DNA from: Nemertoderma westbladi
Taxonomy: Eukaryota > Xenacoelomorpha > Nemertodermatida > Nemertodermatidae
DNA: 20,937 nucleotides
Direction: 5' to 3'
Assembly: GCA_032718475.1 (NCBI GenBank)
Contig: JAUCBJ010007381.1
Span: 1 to 20,937 of the forward strand
Shown here piece after piece: positions 8,157-18,289 of this stretch. The position numbers and the translations under genes are program-made. The notes beneath the pieces were generated by a model. The model searched no databases and was not told where the DNA came from. It saw only the letters and a list, made by a program, of their open reading frames with translations. The stretch's first letter is position 1, and the number at the start of each line of letters is the position of its first letter.

Positions 8157-8504
8157 GTAATTATATTATTTAGTTCTACTGTTAGTTCGAAACTTAAAAT
8201 ATATATAATTTAATTCTCGGTAGATTTAACATTAAGCTCGGGAGAATTTTCGGAAAATTTGCGTGACATATTTTATGGACGCATCCTAAAACTTACATTG
8301 TGGGGCGAGTCAGAGCCGCGAGCCACCAGAGAACTGTTATAATTAATGACCGTTTTCCAAAAGTCCGTTCGTGTGTAGGTGTAAGTGTGTGTGTGTCGAA
8401 AGCCAATATCAAAGCCCTACTACTACAACTATAATCAGCATTGAAACTGCAGATTGTGATGCTATGTTAGGTTAACAAAAACATTTTGTCACCACCATGC
8501 AATC

Positions 8505-8968
8505 CACAATTGGCGAGCCCAATGCAGCGTGCATTACGAATACTATGCCGGCTTATCAACAAAGTTACATCTCCCTATCCCCCATGACTTTCGCGAGATT
8601 ATCCGCATATTCAAGGCCAGTGAGTGTCCTTTAGGAGGCGTCTCACGAAAGTCATGGGCAGTCCACCATGCTTATTCACTCCATGAGGCTGCCAAAGTAC
8701 AAGATTATGCACTGGCTGGTCCTCACGGCGAAAGCAATGTCCTGCAAAGCGGAGGCGATTTTGTTCTAGTGTCAAGCTTGGGGGAACCAATGAGACACCT
8801 CCAATGTTATATAGTGTCTGGTTGGAGATGTGTGCATTGTACTTGACACAATGAACCCGGCGTAGCATTCTTGTGAATGTGCCATCCAGAGATTTGGTGT
8901 CCTCAGCAGTTAGAGCCCAGCATTGACTCCCATAGAGGAGTACTGGAACTACCGCTGCTCTAAATAAC
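8505..8968 (-). pseudogene. LINE 3'-end fragment, longer C-terminal copy
   Basis: The minus strand from about 8968 reads LFRAAVVPVLLYGSQCWALT, then AEDTKSLDGTFTRMLRRVHC, then NRLRFAGHCFRREDQPVHNL and VLWQPHG, with the frame open to a stop at 8611. After a frame change, the C-terminal tail of the same protein follows to about 8505. This is the best-preserved copy of this LINE region in the window. It lacks the reverse-transcriptase domain. Confidence 0.87.
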
Positions 8969-9484
8969 TAGCCCTAACCATAGTATAATTATAATTGTTA
9001 GTTTCTGACTAATATTTTATTTATGTTTGTGACTATAAAAAAAGCAAACTGCTTTAAATTGTTATTGAATATTGTGTAATTTTCAATAGGTCCTACACTA
9101 CAGATCGATATAGTTAGAATATATAAATAATATAATAAAATTAAGATATTCTGGAATATTGTAAATAAATAGCTTCGATAGAAAAATAGCGATTGGGGGA
9201 TCTATAGGGCAACTATCATAATAGGGGCCTATACAACTAAGTAACCACATCTGTTCATTCTTTAAGTTAGCACTCTAGCTTTCTAATGATACCAATAACT
9301 CCGAAATTTATTAAGGTGAAGCGGAGTTATTTGAAAACGAAACCATGTCAAATTTTGTGGGACACCCTGTATATCTAAAACTAAAAATTTGAAAATGTAA
9401 ATTTTACTGTACTATTGGAAATATAAAGATTTATAAATAAAACTTTAACATTAGCAATATTTACTTCACTCAACAAAATTTTGT

Positions 9485-9497
9485 GCCCCCCCCCCCC
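9485..9497. repeat. Poly-C tract in intron d
   Basis: A run of about 13 C, followed by TTAATAG. It resembles the C-run next to the MITE ends, but no MITE body adjoins it. Confidence 0.8.
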
Positions 9498-9820
9498 TTA
9501 ATAGTTATAATAAAAGGATGCGATTTATTAATTACAATATATTTGACATTAAATAAATAAAATTAATTTCAGCCAGCTTTCAATAATGTAAGAAAATTAT
9601 TTTTTAAAATGGAAAATATGTAAGTAAATATGATTTGATAATTCTTATTCCATAAATAATTAACAAATTACTATTTACTTTATATAATTTCGATTTTTAA
9701 AAAAATATTTGTTAATTATTTGTTGTATTTATGACAAAGGGTCTTAACGCGTAATGACCAATTAAATAGTTATTGTTTTAGTTGTTAAAATATTTTATGT
9801 AAAACATTTTATTCTCACAG

Positions 9821-12800
9821 GTCTATTTATACAACCGAGAGACAGGCGAGGCAGACAGAGTCATTCGGTTCGGCCAACCAGCGACTGTAAAATATTACAT
9901 GGCGGTATCCCCTGTCGACGACACTCTGTACATATCATTTGCGCAACACAAACAGATATATATACACAGCTTCACTCCGGGCGACGAAACCTACGATCAT
10001 AATGGATATTACGGACATTCTGCTAAACCGTGTCTGTCCCTCGATCCGGCTCTGTGTGGCGATGATGGACCAGCTAAAGACGCATTACTCTCACAACCTT
10101 TAGGAATATCTGTAAGTCGAGACGGTTCTGTCTACTTTATTGATGGGACATGGTTGCGTGTTGTTGACAATATGAAAATTATCCGGACTATAATTGGACC
10201 AAATGCGGTTAACACGGGGAGGTATCCATGCTCTGGGATTGCCGATTTATCGAGGGTTCGTCTCACGATGCCAACGGATGTCGCTGTGAGTCCTATAGAT
10301 GAGTCGGTTTATGTGATCGATGATACCAAAGTAATACGTATTGATATCGTTAAATCATTCGTCGAAGTTTTTGCAGGATTCCCTAATTCGTGTAGACGGA
10401 GTTTGCATGAACCGCATGGTGGAATAACAGAACTTCTCAACCCGGAATCAATATCATTTCTTAGCAATGGAGATTTACTGGTTGCTGAAGCCGACCACGA
10501 CCTAGGAATCGGGAGGGTTCAGAGATTTGGTTCCGATGGTTCTGCGGTTCTCTTTGCTGGATGGCATCCCAATGATATCGATCCATGTCTTTGCAAGAAG
10601 AACTGCTCTTGTAAACGTGATGTTCCGGCTTTAGGTGCGATTTTGAACTATCCGATGTCGATAGTTGCTACTAGTGATGACGTAGTCTTCTTCATAGACC
10701 ATGAAAACAACATAGTTAAGTCGATCAGCGGTGCTAAGGTTACTCGCAATCAGGACTGTCTATTCGGTGAATTCGTGTCTGCAATCCGGGGCGAGATATT
10801 TTGTTTCAATTCGAATCGGCAACATGTGGCGACTTTAGATGCAATGTCACGTGCTAAAATATGGACAATGGAGTATGAAAATACGCAATCAAATCGTTTG
10901 ATTGGACTGAAACGTGATGGGCTGGAGATATTGTTATCTGTTAAATATTCACAGGAACGTATCATTATTGAAATGTCAGAGTTGCCTGACATTCAACTAT
11001 CTCTAAGTGGCTCTGGATACGTGAATAATATTCTGGTCCACTCCAATTATAGTGGACCTTCTTCTTTGAAAATAGAAACTGGTTTACTCTATGTAATATT
11101 ACTTGCAGATGGAAGCACTGGTATGTTCACGTACAACCGTCTAGGCCGTCTCATTTCTACTACCCTATCTCCAAGAACAAAGACGTTGGTCTCGGAAAGG
11201 TCTGACCAGTTGGGTCTCATTGTAAATGATCAGCTACAGCAGTTATCAACTACTTTAGAATATAGTGAATTTAGTTATAAGAGTATCAATGAGTTGAATA
11301 TTACAGAGGAACAATCTGGAAACACGACACATTTCAAGTTAAATAATAAACTTAATATGACCTTTACTAAATTTTTAACTCCTATTGTGGATAATGGAAT
11401 AAATCATTTTTACTTTGGTAGAAGAATATCTTCGGTTGATGACAGTTTCACATCATTTTGGAGATATGAGTATGACAATCGTTTAGTTAGTAAAAGTCTC
11501 TTTGTTGGAGGTAATCTTTCGTTGAAAATTGAGTATTTAAAGAAGATGAACACGATTTTTGTGATTAGCAATGATGAAGTTCTATTGCATCACATGATGG
11601 TGTTCACTGCTGATAATGGCACCGATACCACTCTGCATGTGAATCGCGAACCATTTCTAGACCCAATTACTATCAGTTACAACAAGGTGTCTCGTCAGAT
11701 AAGTGGCTGGGATTTCGGTGTTGGTCTACAACATCGATATGTTTACAGTAAAGATGGAGTTCTAGAAGCTGTTTATTATTCATCAAAGTGTAAATATACA
11801 CTTTATCGTGAACCGCAGTCACTAATAGTCAATGGGCCTTCAGGGCAATCTGTGAAAATGTTATTGGACTCCCAATCTCTGATCTCATCTGTATCATACA
11901 ATGGGAACACTGTCGAGAAATGTCGCTTCGAAACTATATATTTATTCGCATTTTTCGAGAACAGAATTCACTGCAATGTTTCGAGTTTATTAGTTGTTGA
12001 AAGATTCTCTACTCTGGGGGCAATGCAGTTTCGTCGTTTCCCAAACACGTTTCGCGGTGTTTATCACTCTTACAATTCCGATGGTTTACTTACACGGACA
12101 TTCCATGATGGGATTGTTTGGAACTATATTTATCCTGAATCGCACAACAAGACAAGTTCCCGTAAGTGGGACATGTTTCATGCAGGGGATGAGGTTAAAA
12201 TGAATGAAAGTTTGTCATCTTCTGGTATTTTATGCCACTGGACTAAGAAGCTTACCTATTCCTTTAAATCTACAATTACTGTTTCATATGTTGAATCTGT
12301 TTGCAATCAGAAGATGTCTATATCATCTTTGGTTGTTAAAATAGCCAGAAAGCGATCGACTATCAATTACAACTTTAACAATATTGGAATGTTAACAAAG
12401 CACGGCGAATTTATCTTAACCTACAAGAAATTGAAAATTGATGGAAATCAAAATTCATATCAGTGTCTAACTAATTATGAGATTAATTTAGTTCCAAAAT
12501 TTAATCTGCTTATTAACCGACAAAGTTTGGTTACTAGTAAGGTTTTCCTGTCATCGAAGGGAAATTTTGAATTTTCAGTTGAGTATGTTGGATTGTTAAC
12601 CAAGCAATTCCAAGTTAAATATGGAAGCAAATTAAAAGTTAGTTTCAGTTTTACATATGATGATAGTCAACGAATGTCTGTATTCATTCCGGATTCATCT
12701 AAACCTAGTAGAAAGTATGTTTACGAGTTTGACAAAAGAGATAATTTACTTTCAGTTTACAACAGTAAATTAGATTCGAGAAAAGCTGTTGTGTATGATT

Positions 12801-14329
12801 CTAGGGGTTATCCTGTGTCTTATGATAGAGTTAATTATCGATTTGACAGTGATGGATTTCTCATCAAAAGGAATGATTTATGGTTTCATTATGACTCCAT
12901 GGGGAAATTGGCCTATGTGGGGGATAAAACAGGAAGATTGGTTAGTTATTACAATGATCGTGTTGGTAGACGTACCTTACGTATCGACTCTTTGGGAGCT
13001 GCAACTCAATACTTATACAATGACCAGATTAATCAACACAGAATTACACATATTTCCATTGACGATCAATTGCTAACATTTTACTACGATATACACGGCT
13101 GTATTTACTCCTATACCAAGGGTTCGACTGTCTACACTGTTGCAACTGATCACTTGTGTTCTGTTTGGGCGGTGATTGGGCCAAAGGGCCAAATTATAAA
13201 CCAATGGGATTACAGCGCATTTGGCACCTCAACCAATCGCCAAACTTTCTTTCATTTCGGTTTCCGAGGTGGACTGCGTGATCCAGCCATCAGCTTGCTA
13301 CGAATCGGTGATAGGGATTACGATTCTCATATTGGACGTTGGATGTCCCCTGATTTAGAAACTCTTGTGGCTACAGGGGAGTATCTTACCCGGCCATCTG
13401 TTCGACCTCGCATGGAATTCCCTTCTAATTTATATATATTCCGGATGAACGCTCAATGGAGTGTTAACACCCCTTCATCATTAGGGAACCCAACCGACAC
13501 TATAGCCTCTAGTCTATCTCAATTAACTCTGGGACAGTGGCTAAGTAATCCATGCGATATAATCATAGATAACATACTACCTTCTTCCCTAGATTGCGAT
13601 GTGATACCTTGTAACCCTAGTAACAGACTACCAATAATCGAGCCTATATCAGAGAATTTCAGAGATTTATTCAATCAATTCTTTTTATCATCTAATATAA
13701 GGAATAACAACAAAGTTTCTCAAACATTCTGGAATTCAAACAGCCTCATCTTCTTACGAAACGCGGCTGTAACTTATAGTATGCCAGATGGGACAGCAAT
13801 GGTTTCCCTGGCGTTGAGACCTTCACTAATAGATATAACGTTAGCTTCAGTTCTCAACCGCGAAATTCTATATCTAAAAGGATTCGATATGGCTGACTGG
13901 GAAGGCCGAATTATTCAACACTTTGTTGACCAAAGTGATGGTTTGGAGACTCTAAAGATTCTTGGTTTGTCTTCTTCCACTGAGATTCTCTCAGTGGGAA
14001 TGCGTATGTCGCACAAAATGAAAGTTGATTATTCTTATGTTACCATAGAAACGAATCGAACTGCTCTTCGGATTTTCTTAGGTGCTTCGCAGCGGCGCAT
14101 CATTGAACAGCTGATTGTTGAGGGGGAAAGATTATCAGAAGGGGCATTCTGGAACAGAGAAGTCTATCGGATGAAAAATGGGCTACCTGGGTCTATACTG
14201 TGGTCTGAGTCGCAGGTTTCCGAGCTGCGAAATGAGGGTATAGTGGAAGGGGTCCGATTGCTATGGAGACAGCCAATTGGGGGACTTCCTGATTTATATA
14301 AGGACCCTACTAATGTATATATTGGTTGA
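9821..14329 (+). CDS. Ten-m: Teneurin terminal exon e: NHL propeller, YD shell, Rhs-type core, Tox-GHH/TCAP-like C-terminus
   Basis: Very large last exon of 1,502 codons ending in TGA at 14327-14329. It begins in phase 0 at VYLYNRETGEADRVIRFG after ATTCTCACAG; the first ATG (9899) is internal and is not a start. NHL blades are seen as AVSPVDDTLYISF, SQPLGISVSRDGSVYFIDGT, MPTDVAVSPIDESVYVIDD and LNYPMSIVATSDDVVFFID, with a conserved Cys cluster (CLCKKNCSC) between blades. A YD shell of about 830 residues follows (FTYNRLGRLIS, YDSRGYPVSYDRVNYRFDSD, YDSMGKLAYVGDKTGRLVSY, YDDSQRMSVF). The core motif RDYDSHIGRWMSPD lies at 13313-13354. The last 80 residues (ILWSESQVSELRNEGIVEG, then LPDLY) align with the vertebrate Tox-GHH/TCAP end but stop about 8-12 residues earlier and contain no His. 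I see no furin-type RTRR before it. Confidence 0.97.
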   Translation, partial: VYLYNRETGEADRVIRFGQPATVKYYMAVSPVDDTLYISFAQHKQIYIHSFTPGDETYDHNGYYGHSAKPCLSLDPALCGDDGPAKDALLSQPLGISVSRDGSVYFIDGTWLRVVDNMKIIRTIIGPNAVNTGRYPCSGIADLSRVRLTMPTDVAVSPIDESVYVIDDTKVIRIDIVKSFVEVFAGFPNSCRRSLHEPHGGITELLNPESISFLSNGDLLVAEADHDLGIGRVQRFGSDGSAVLFAGWHPNDIDPCLCKKNCSCKRDVPALGAILNYPMSIVATSDDVVFFIDHENNIVKSISGAKVTRNQDCLFGEFVSAIRGEIFCFNSNRQHVATLDAMSRAKIWTMEYENTQSNRLIGLKRDGLEILLSVKYSQERIIIEMSELPDIQLSLSGSGYVNNILVHSNYSGPSSLKIETGLLYVILLADGSTGMFTYNRLGRLISTTLSPRTKTLVSERSDQLGLIVNDQLQQLSTTLEYSEFSYKSINELNITEEQSGNTTHFKLNNKLNMTFTKFLTPIVDNGINHFYFGRRISSVDDSFTSFWRYEYDNRLVSKSLFVGGNLSLKIEYLKKMNTIFVISNDEVLLHHMMVFTADNGTDTTLHVNREPFLDPITISYNKVSRQISGWDFGVGLQHRYVYSKDGVLEAVYYSSKCKYTLYREPQSLIVNGPSGQSVKMLLDSQSLISSVSYNGNTVEKCRFETIYLFAFFENRIHCNVSSLLVVERFSTLGAMQFRRFPNTFRGVYHSYNSDGLLTRTFHDGIVWNYIYPESHNKTSSRKWDMFHAGDEVKMNESLSSSGILCHWTKKLTYSFKSTITVSYVESVCNQKMSISSLVVKIARKRSTINYNFNNIGMLTKHGEFILTYKKLKIDGNQNSYQCLTNYEINLVPKFNLLINRQSLVTSKVFLSSKGNFEFSVEYVGLLTKQFQVKYGSKLKVSFSFTYDDSQRMSVFIPDSSKPSRKYVYEFDKRDNLLSVYNSKLDSRKAVVYDSRGYPVSYDRVNYRFDSDGFLIKRNDLWFHYDSMGKLAYVGDKTGRLVSYYNDRVGRRTLRIDSLGAATQYLYNDQINQHRITHISIDDQLLTFYYDIHGCIYSYTKGSTVYTVATDHLCSVWAVIGPKGQIINQWDYSAFGTSTNRQTFFHFGFRGGLRDPAISLLRIGDRDYDSHIGRWMSPDLETLVATGEYLTRPSVRPRMEFPSNLYIFRMNAQWSVNTPSSLGNPTDTIASSLSQLTLGQWLSNPCDIIIDNILPSSLDCDVIPCNPSNRLPIIEPISENFRDLFNQFFLSSNIRNNNKVSQTFWNSNSLIFLRNAAVTYSMPDGTAMVSLALRPSLIDITLASVLNREILYLKGFDMADWEGRIIQHFVDQSDGLETLKILGLSSSTEILSVGMRMSHKMKVDYSYVTIETNRTALRIFLGASQRRIIEQLIVEGERLSEGAFWNREVYRMKNGLPGSILWSESQVSELRNEGIVEGVRLLWRQPIGGLPDLYKDPTNVYIG

Positions 14330-14382
14330 AACGTTAAATGCAATATTTCTTAGATTCCCACAAATATTTATTATGCAGTAAC

Positions 14383-14388
14383 AATAAA
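14383..14388 (+). promoter_or_regulatory. Probable poly(A) signal of the teneurin gene
   Basis: AATAAA hexamer 54 bases after the stop codon, followed within 30 bases by T/G-containing sequence. It is the first canonical hexamer downstream of the stop. It implies a very short 3' UTR; other AT-rich hexamers further on could be used instead. Confidence 0.45.
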
Positions 14389-14399
14389 TTGCATCTGAG

Positions 14400-15235
14400 T
14401 TAATGGGTGCTAAGTATGGCGTCTCAAATCCTATTAATCCTATTAATTAATTTAATGTTAATGAACTTACATTTATTCAATTTATAATGTAGTTTTTCGA
14501 ATATGTAAAATTGGTATTTAACTAGTTAATATGTATTAAACTAGTATTTCTCCATTCAGGACAAAGTTAATATATGCAGGGAAACCGCATTACGTTTGGT
14601 GGTAAAAATTGTATAAAACCAGTAACTTTTAGGAAGCCAGCTTTATGGGCTGACTAGACTGGGCCAAAAACAAAAAGTTTTTGAGAATTTTCATATAAGT
14701 TATTCAAAGTGTTCCTTTTCATGCCAATAGTAATTTTGCAAAATTTTATTGGAAACAAATATCATCTAGAGGTATCACAAACAGTTTGCACCAAAGTGAT
14801 ACTGCGCGCAACAGCCTCATAAAACTCTATTTTCTTGTTGAACAAATTCATGTACCCGAAAAAATTAACCACAATGATCGACTACTCGTGAACTAATCAC
14901 TTTAGTGGTAATTTGATGTATCTTCCTTCACCCACAAGTCGAACATTGCAGATTCAATGAGACTATTCTCGACCCAGCGGCAGTCTTAGAAGTATAATTT
15001 GTTGTAGTGGACTCATTTATAACGATATGATGATGTTGAATTGAGCCTGACAAGCCCTTTTGAGCAATATCTTGTGTACTATTCACTCTGCTATTATTAC
15101 GAAAGTGTCTACAACAACTGACTAATGAGCCTAATATTATTAGCACTTTAGGGCTGGGCTACATACAATAAGTTAGTCAAAACGAAATTAGATTATACAG
15201 GTTGTCGCTTTGGTGCGAAATGTTTCAAGGTGTTT
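14400..15235. other. Intergenic/3' flank without recognised gene
   Basis: AT-rich DNA between the presumed poly(A) site and the second MITE. Short open frames on both strands show no family motif. Part of it may be extended 3' UTR. Confidence 0.5.
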
Positions 15236-15242
15236 GTGGTAC

Positions 15243-15501
15243 CGAGACGGGGGGGGGGGGGGGGACTGGACGCAAGACCCGCCTTGGCGAATTAATATCC
15301 CGCCTCAATGTTAAATTCTCAATTTAGGGAAAGGAGCAGGTTACAGTGGCACGATAGTTTAACCAAAACAATAAACTAAACACAATATAACAGGTTACAT
15401 ACAGTTTTATTTTTGAGCGTAATTAGAGCTGTTACTTGCGTCGAATTTCCCCTGGAGAGGGATGAATTTTTATTGCGTCCAGTTTCTTCCCCCCCTATCT
15501 G
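15243..15501. mobile_element. MITE copy 2 (palindromic-ended, about 260 bp)
   Basis: Same family and orientation as 3835-4082. Inner inverted repeats are ACTGGACGCAA (15265-15275) and TTGCGTCCAGT (15473-15483). The left G-run is long (about 16). The flanking direct repeat GTGGTAC is at 15236-15242 and 15502-15508, a different target sequence from copy 1, which supports independent transposition. The outer right end CCCCCTATCTG and the outer left end CGAGACGGGGG are shared with copy 1. No coding capacity. Confidence 0.85.
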
Positions 15502-15950
15502 GTGGTACCTCAAGATATATTGATATATATCATTAAACTAGTCCCAAATAAAATGTATTACTATAATAATACATTAATTTGATTTATTTATTTTACATTA
15601 GTTCAGAACATTATTTTATGCCGAAAGGCGCAATTGAAATAAATAAAAGTTATGTATAGTCCCAGAATTTGTCATGATCTCTCGTTTAACAAAAAGGAAC
15701 AATATTGTGTTACTTATACACAAATCTGAGAAAAAAAAATATATATACTTGTATTTTTGGCCCGGTCGTCTAGGGCTGATCATATTTTTTTAGTAATAGT
15801 TTAGTTGCATGTATATATATATTCCGTAAAGTAATGTTTTCAATATTATTGTAAGAAAAACTGCCAAGATGTAATCGTATTATTTGCATTATTGATATTA
15901 TAATATTACATTGTTATTTCACGTCATAAATACCAAGTATATTAAAGTTA

Positions 15951-18287
15951 TATATTCACAACGTGCACAATATATACACAACGTACACAATATATACTCT
16001 ACGTACACAATATATACACAACATACACAATATATACACAACATACACAATATATACTCTACGTGCACAATATATACACAACGTACACAATATATACACA
16101 ACGTACACAATATATACACAACGTGCACAATATATACAATACGGACTCAATATATACACAACATACACAATATATACACAACGTACACAATATATACACA
16201 TCATACACAATATATACACAACATACACAATATATACTCTACGTGCACAATATATACACAACGTACACAATATATACACAACGTACACAATATATACACA
16301 ACGTACACAATATATACTCTACGTACACAATATATACAATACGTACTCAATATATACACAACGTACACAATATATACTCTACGTACACAATATATACACA
16401 ACGTACTCAATATATTCACAACGTACTCAATATATACACAACGTACACAATATATACAATACGTACTCAATATATACTCTACGTACACAATATATACTCT
16501 ACGTACACAATATATACTCTCCGTACACAATATATACACAACGTACACAATATATACACAACGTACACAATATATACACAACGTACACAATATATACTCT
16601 ACGTACACAATATATACACAACGTGCACAATATATACACAACGTACACAATATATACACAACGTACACAATATATACTCTACGTACACAATATATACTCT
16701 CCGTACACAATATATACACAACGTACACAATATATACACAACGTACACAATATATACACAACGTACACAATATATACTCTACGTACACAATATATACACA
16801 ACGTGCACAATATATACACAACGTACTCAATATATACACAACGTACTCAATATATACACAACGTACACAATATATACACAACGTACTCAATATATACACA
16901 ACGTACACAATATATACACAACGTACACAATATATACACAACGTACACAATATATACACAACGTACTCAATATATACACAACGTACTCAATATATACACA
17001 ACGTACACAATATATACACAACGTACTCAATATATACACAACGTACACAATATATACACAACGTACACAATATATACACAACGTACTCAATATATACACA
17101 ACGTACACAATATATACACTACGTACACAATATATACACAACGTACATAATATATACACAACGTACACAATATATACACAACGTACACAATATATACTCT
17201 ACGTACACAATATATACACAACGTACACAATAGATACACAACGTACACAATATATACACAACGTACACAATATATAGTCTACGTACACAATATATACACA
17301 ACGTACACAATATATACTCTACGTACACAATATATACTCTACGTACACAATATATACACAACGTACACAATATATACACAACGTACACAATATATACACA
17401 ACGTACACAATATATACACAACGTACACAATATATACTCTACGTACACAATATATACACAACGTACACAATATATACAATACGTACTCAATATATACACA
17501 ACATACACAATATATACACAACGTACACAATATATACTCTACGTACACAATATATACACAACGTACACAATATATACACAACGTACACAATATATACTCT
17601 ACGTACACAATATATACACAACGTACACAATATATACTCTAGGTACACAATATATACACAACGTAGACAATATATACACAACGTACACAATATATACTCT
17701 ACGTACACAATATATAAACAACGTACACAATATATACACAACGTACACAATATATACACAACGTACACAATATATACACAACGTACACAATATATACACA
17801 ACGTACACAATATATACACAACATACACAATATATACACAAAGTACACTATATATACTCTACGTACACAATATATACACAACGTACACAATATATACTCT
17901 ACGTGCACAATATATACTCTACGTACACAATATATACACAACGTACACAATATATACTCAACGTACACAATATATACTTTCCGTACACAATATATACACA
18001 ACGTACACAATATATACTCTACGTACACAATATATACTCTACGTACACAATATATACACAACGTACACAATATATACACAACGTACACAATATATACACA
18101 ACGTACACAATATATACACAACGTACACAATATATACTCTACGTACACAATATATACACAACGTACACAATATATACTCAACGTACACAATATATACTCT
18201 CCGTACACAATATATACACAACGTACACAATATATACTCTACGTACACAATATATACACAACGTACACAATATATACACAACATACT
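15951..18287. repeat. 20-bp satellite-like array, about 117 units
   Basis: About 2,337 bases of a 20-bp unit, consensus ACGTACACAATATATACACA, with no net insertion or deletion: the unit keeps the same register from start to end. Common variants change the last five bases to ACTCT, the middle ACACAA to ACTCAA, or ACGT to ACAT, GCGT-like or CCGT. The unit has no stop codon in any of the six frames, and 20 is not a multiple of 3, so long translated frames appear on both strands with a 20-residue period; these are artefacts. The array lies about 1.6 kb after the teneurin stop codon and ends at GGATCGAGAT. Confidence 0.97.
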
Positions 18288-18289
18288 CT

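Larger units (their letters stand above)
8157..9820 (+). other. Teneurin intron d (phase 0)
   Basis: Intron of 1,664 bp, GTAATT...TCTCACAG, interrupting the NHL propeller. It contains a LINE 3'-end fragment on the minus strand (8505-8968), a poly-C run (about 9485-9497) and otherwise AT-rich sequence. A GGGACACCCTGTATA motif near 9359 resembles transposon-end sequences but has no partner here. No coding exon seen. Confidence 0.85.
2947..14329 (+). other. Ten-m: Teneurin gene, partial (3' part, five exons)
   Basis: Joining 2947-3194, 5317-5519, 6253-6389, 6948-8156 and 9821-14329 gives one uninterrupted frame of 2,101 codons plus a TGA stop; intron phases in order are 2, 1, 0 and 0. Teneurins are type II transmembrane adhesion receptors that act in axon guidance and synaptic partner matching through a large extracellular region. 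Domain order in the joined protein: EGF repeats (1 to about 190), calcium-site Cys-rich linker (about 197-228), transthyretin/carboxypeptidase-regulatory-like domain (about 275-357), FN-plug (about 358-570), NHL propeller (about 570-905), YD shell (about 905-1740), Rhs-type core motif RDYDSHIGRWMSPD (1764-1777), and Tox-GHH/TCAP-like C-terminus (about 2000-2101). The order matches the family and the length is close to the equivalent part of vertebrate teneurins. The cytoplasmic domain, membrane segment and first EGF repeats are missing and must lie before position 1. Sequence identity to vertebrates looks low, especially in the YD shell. Confidence 0.93.

Noticed and set aside
9340-9375. Mariner-type transposon end (GGGACACCCTGTATA)
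   Set aside because: There is no matching inverted end or TA duplication nearby; only the short motif is seen.
9899-9901. ATG at 9899 as the start of a 1,476-residue protein
   Set aside because: The frame is open for 26 codons upstream to an acceptor and those residues continue the NHL blade from exon d.
14928-15146. Minus-strand 72-residue open frame
   Set aside because: It has no motif, no splice or promoter signals and a chance-like composition in the 3' flank.
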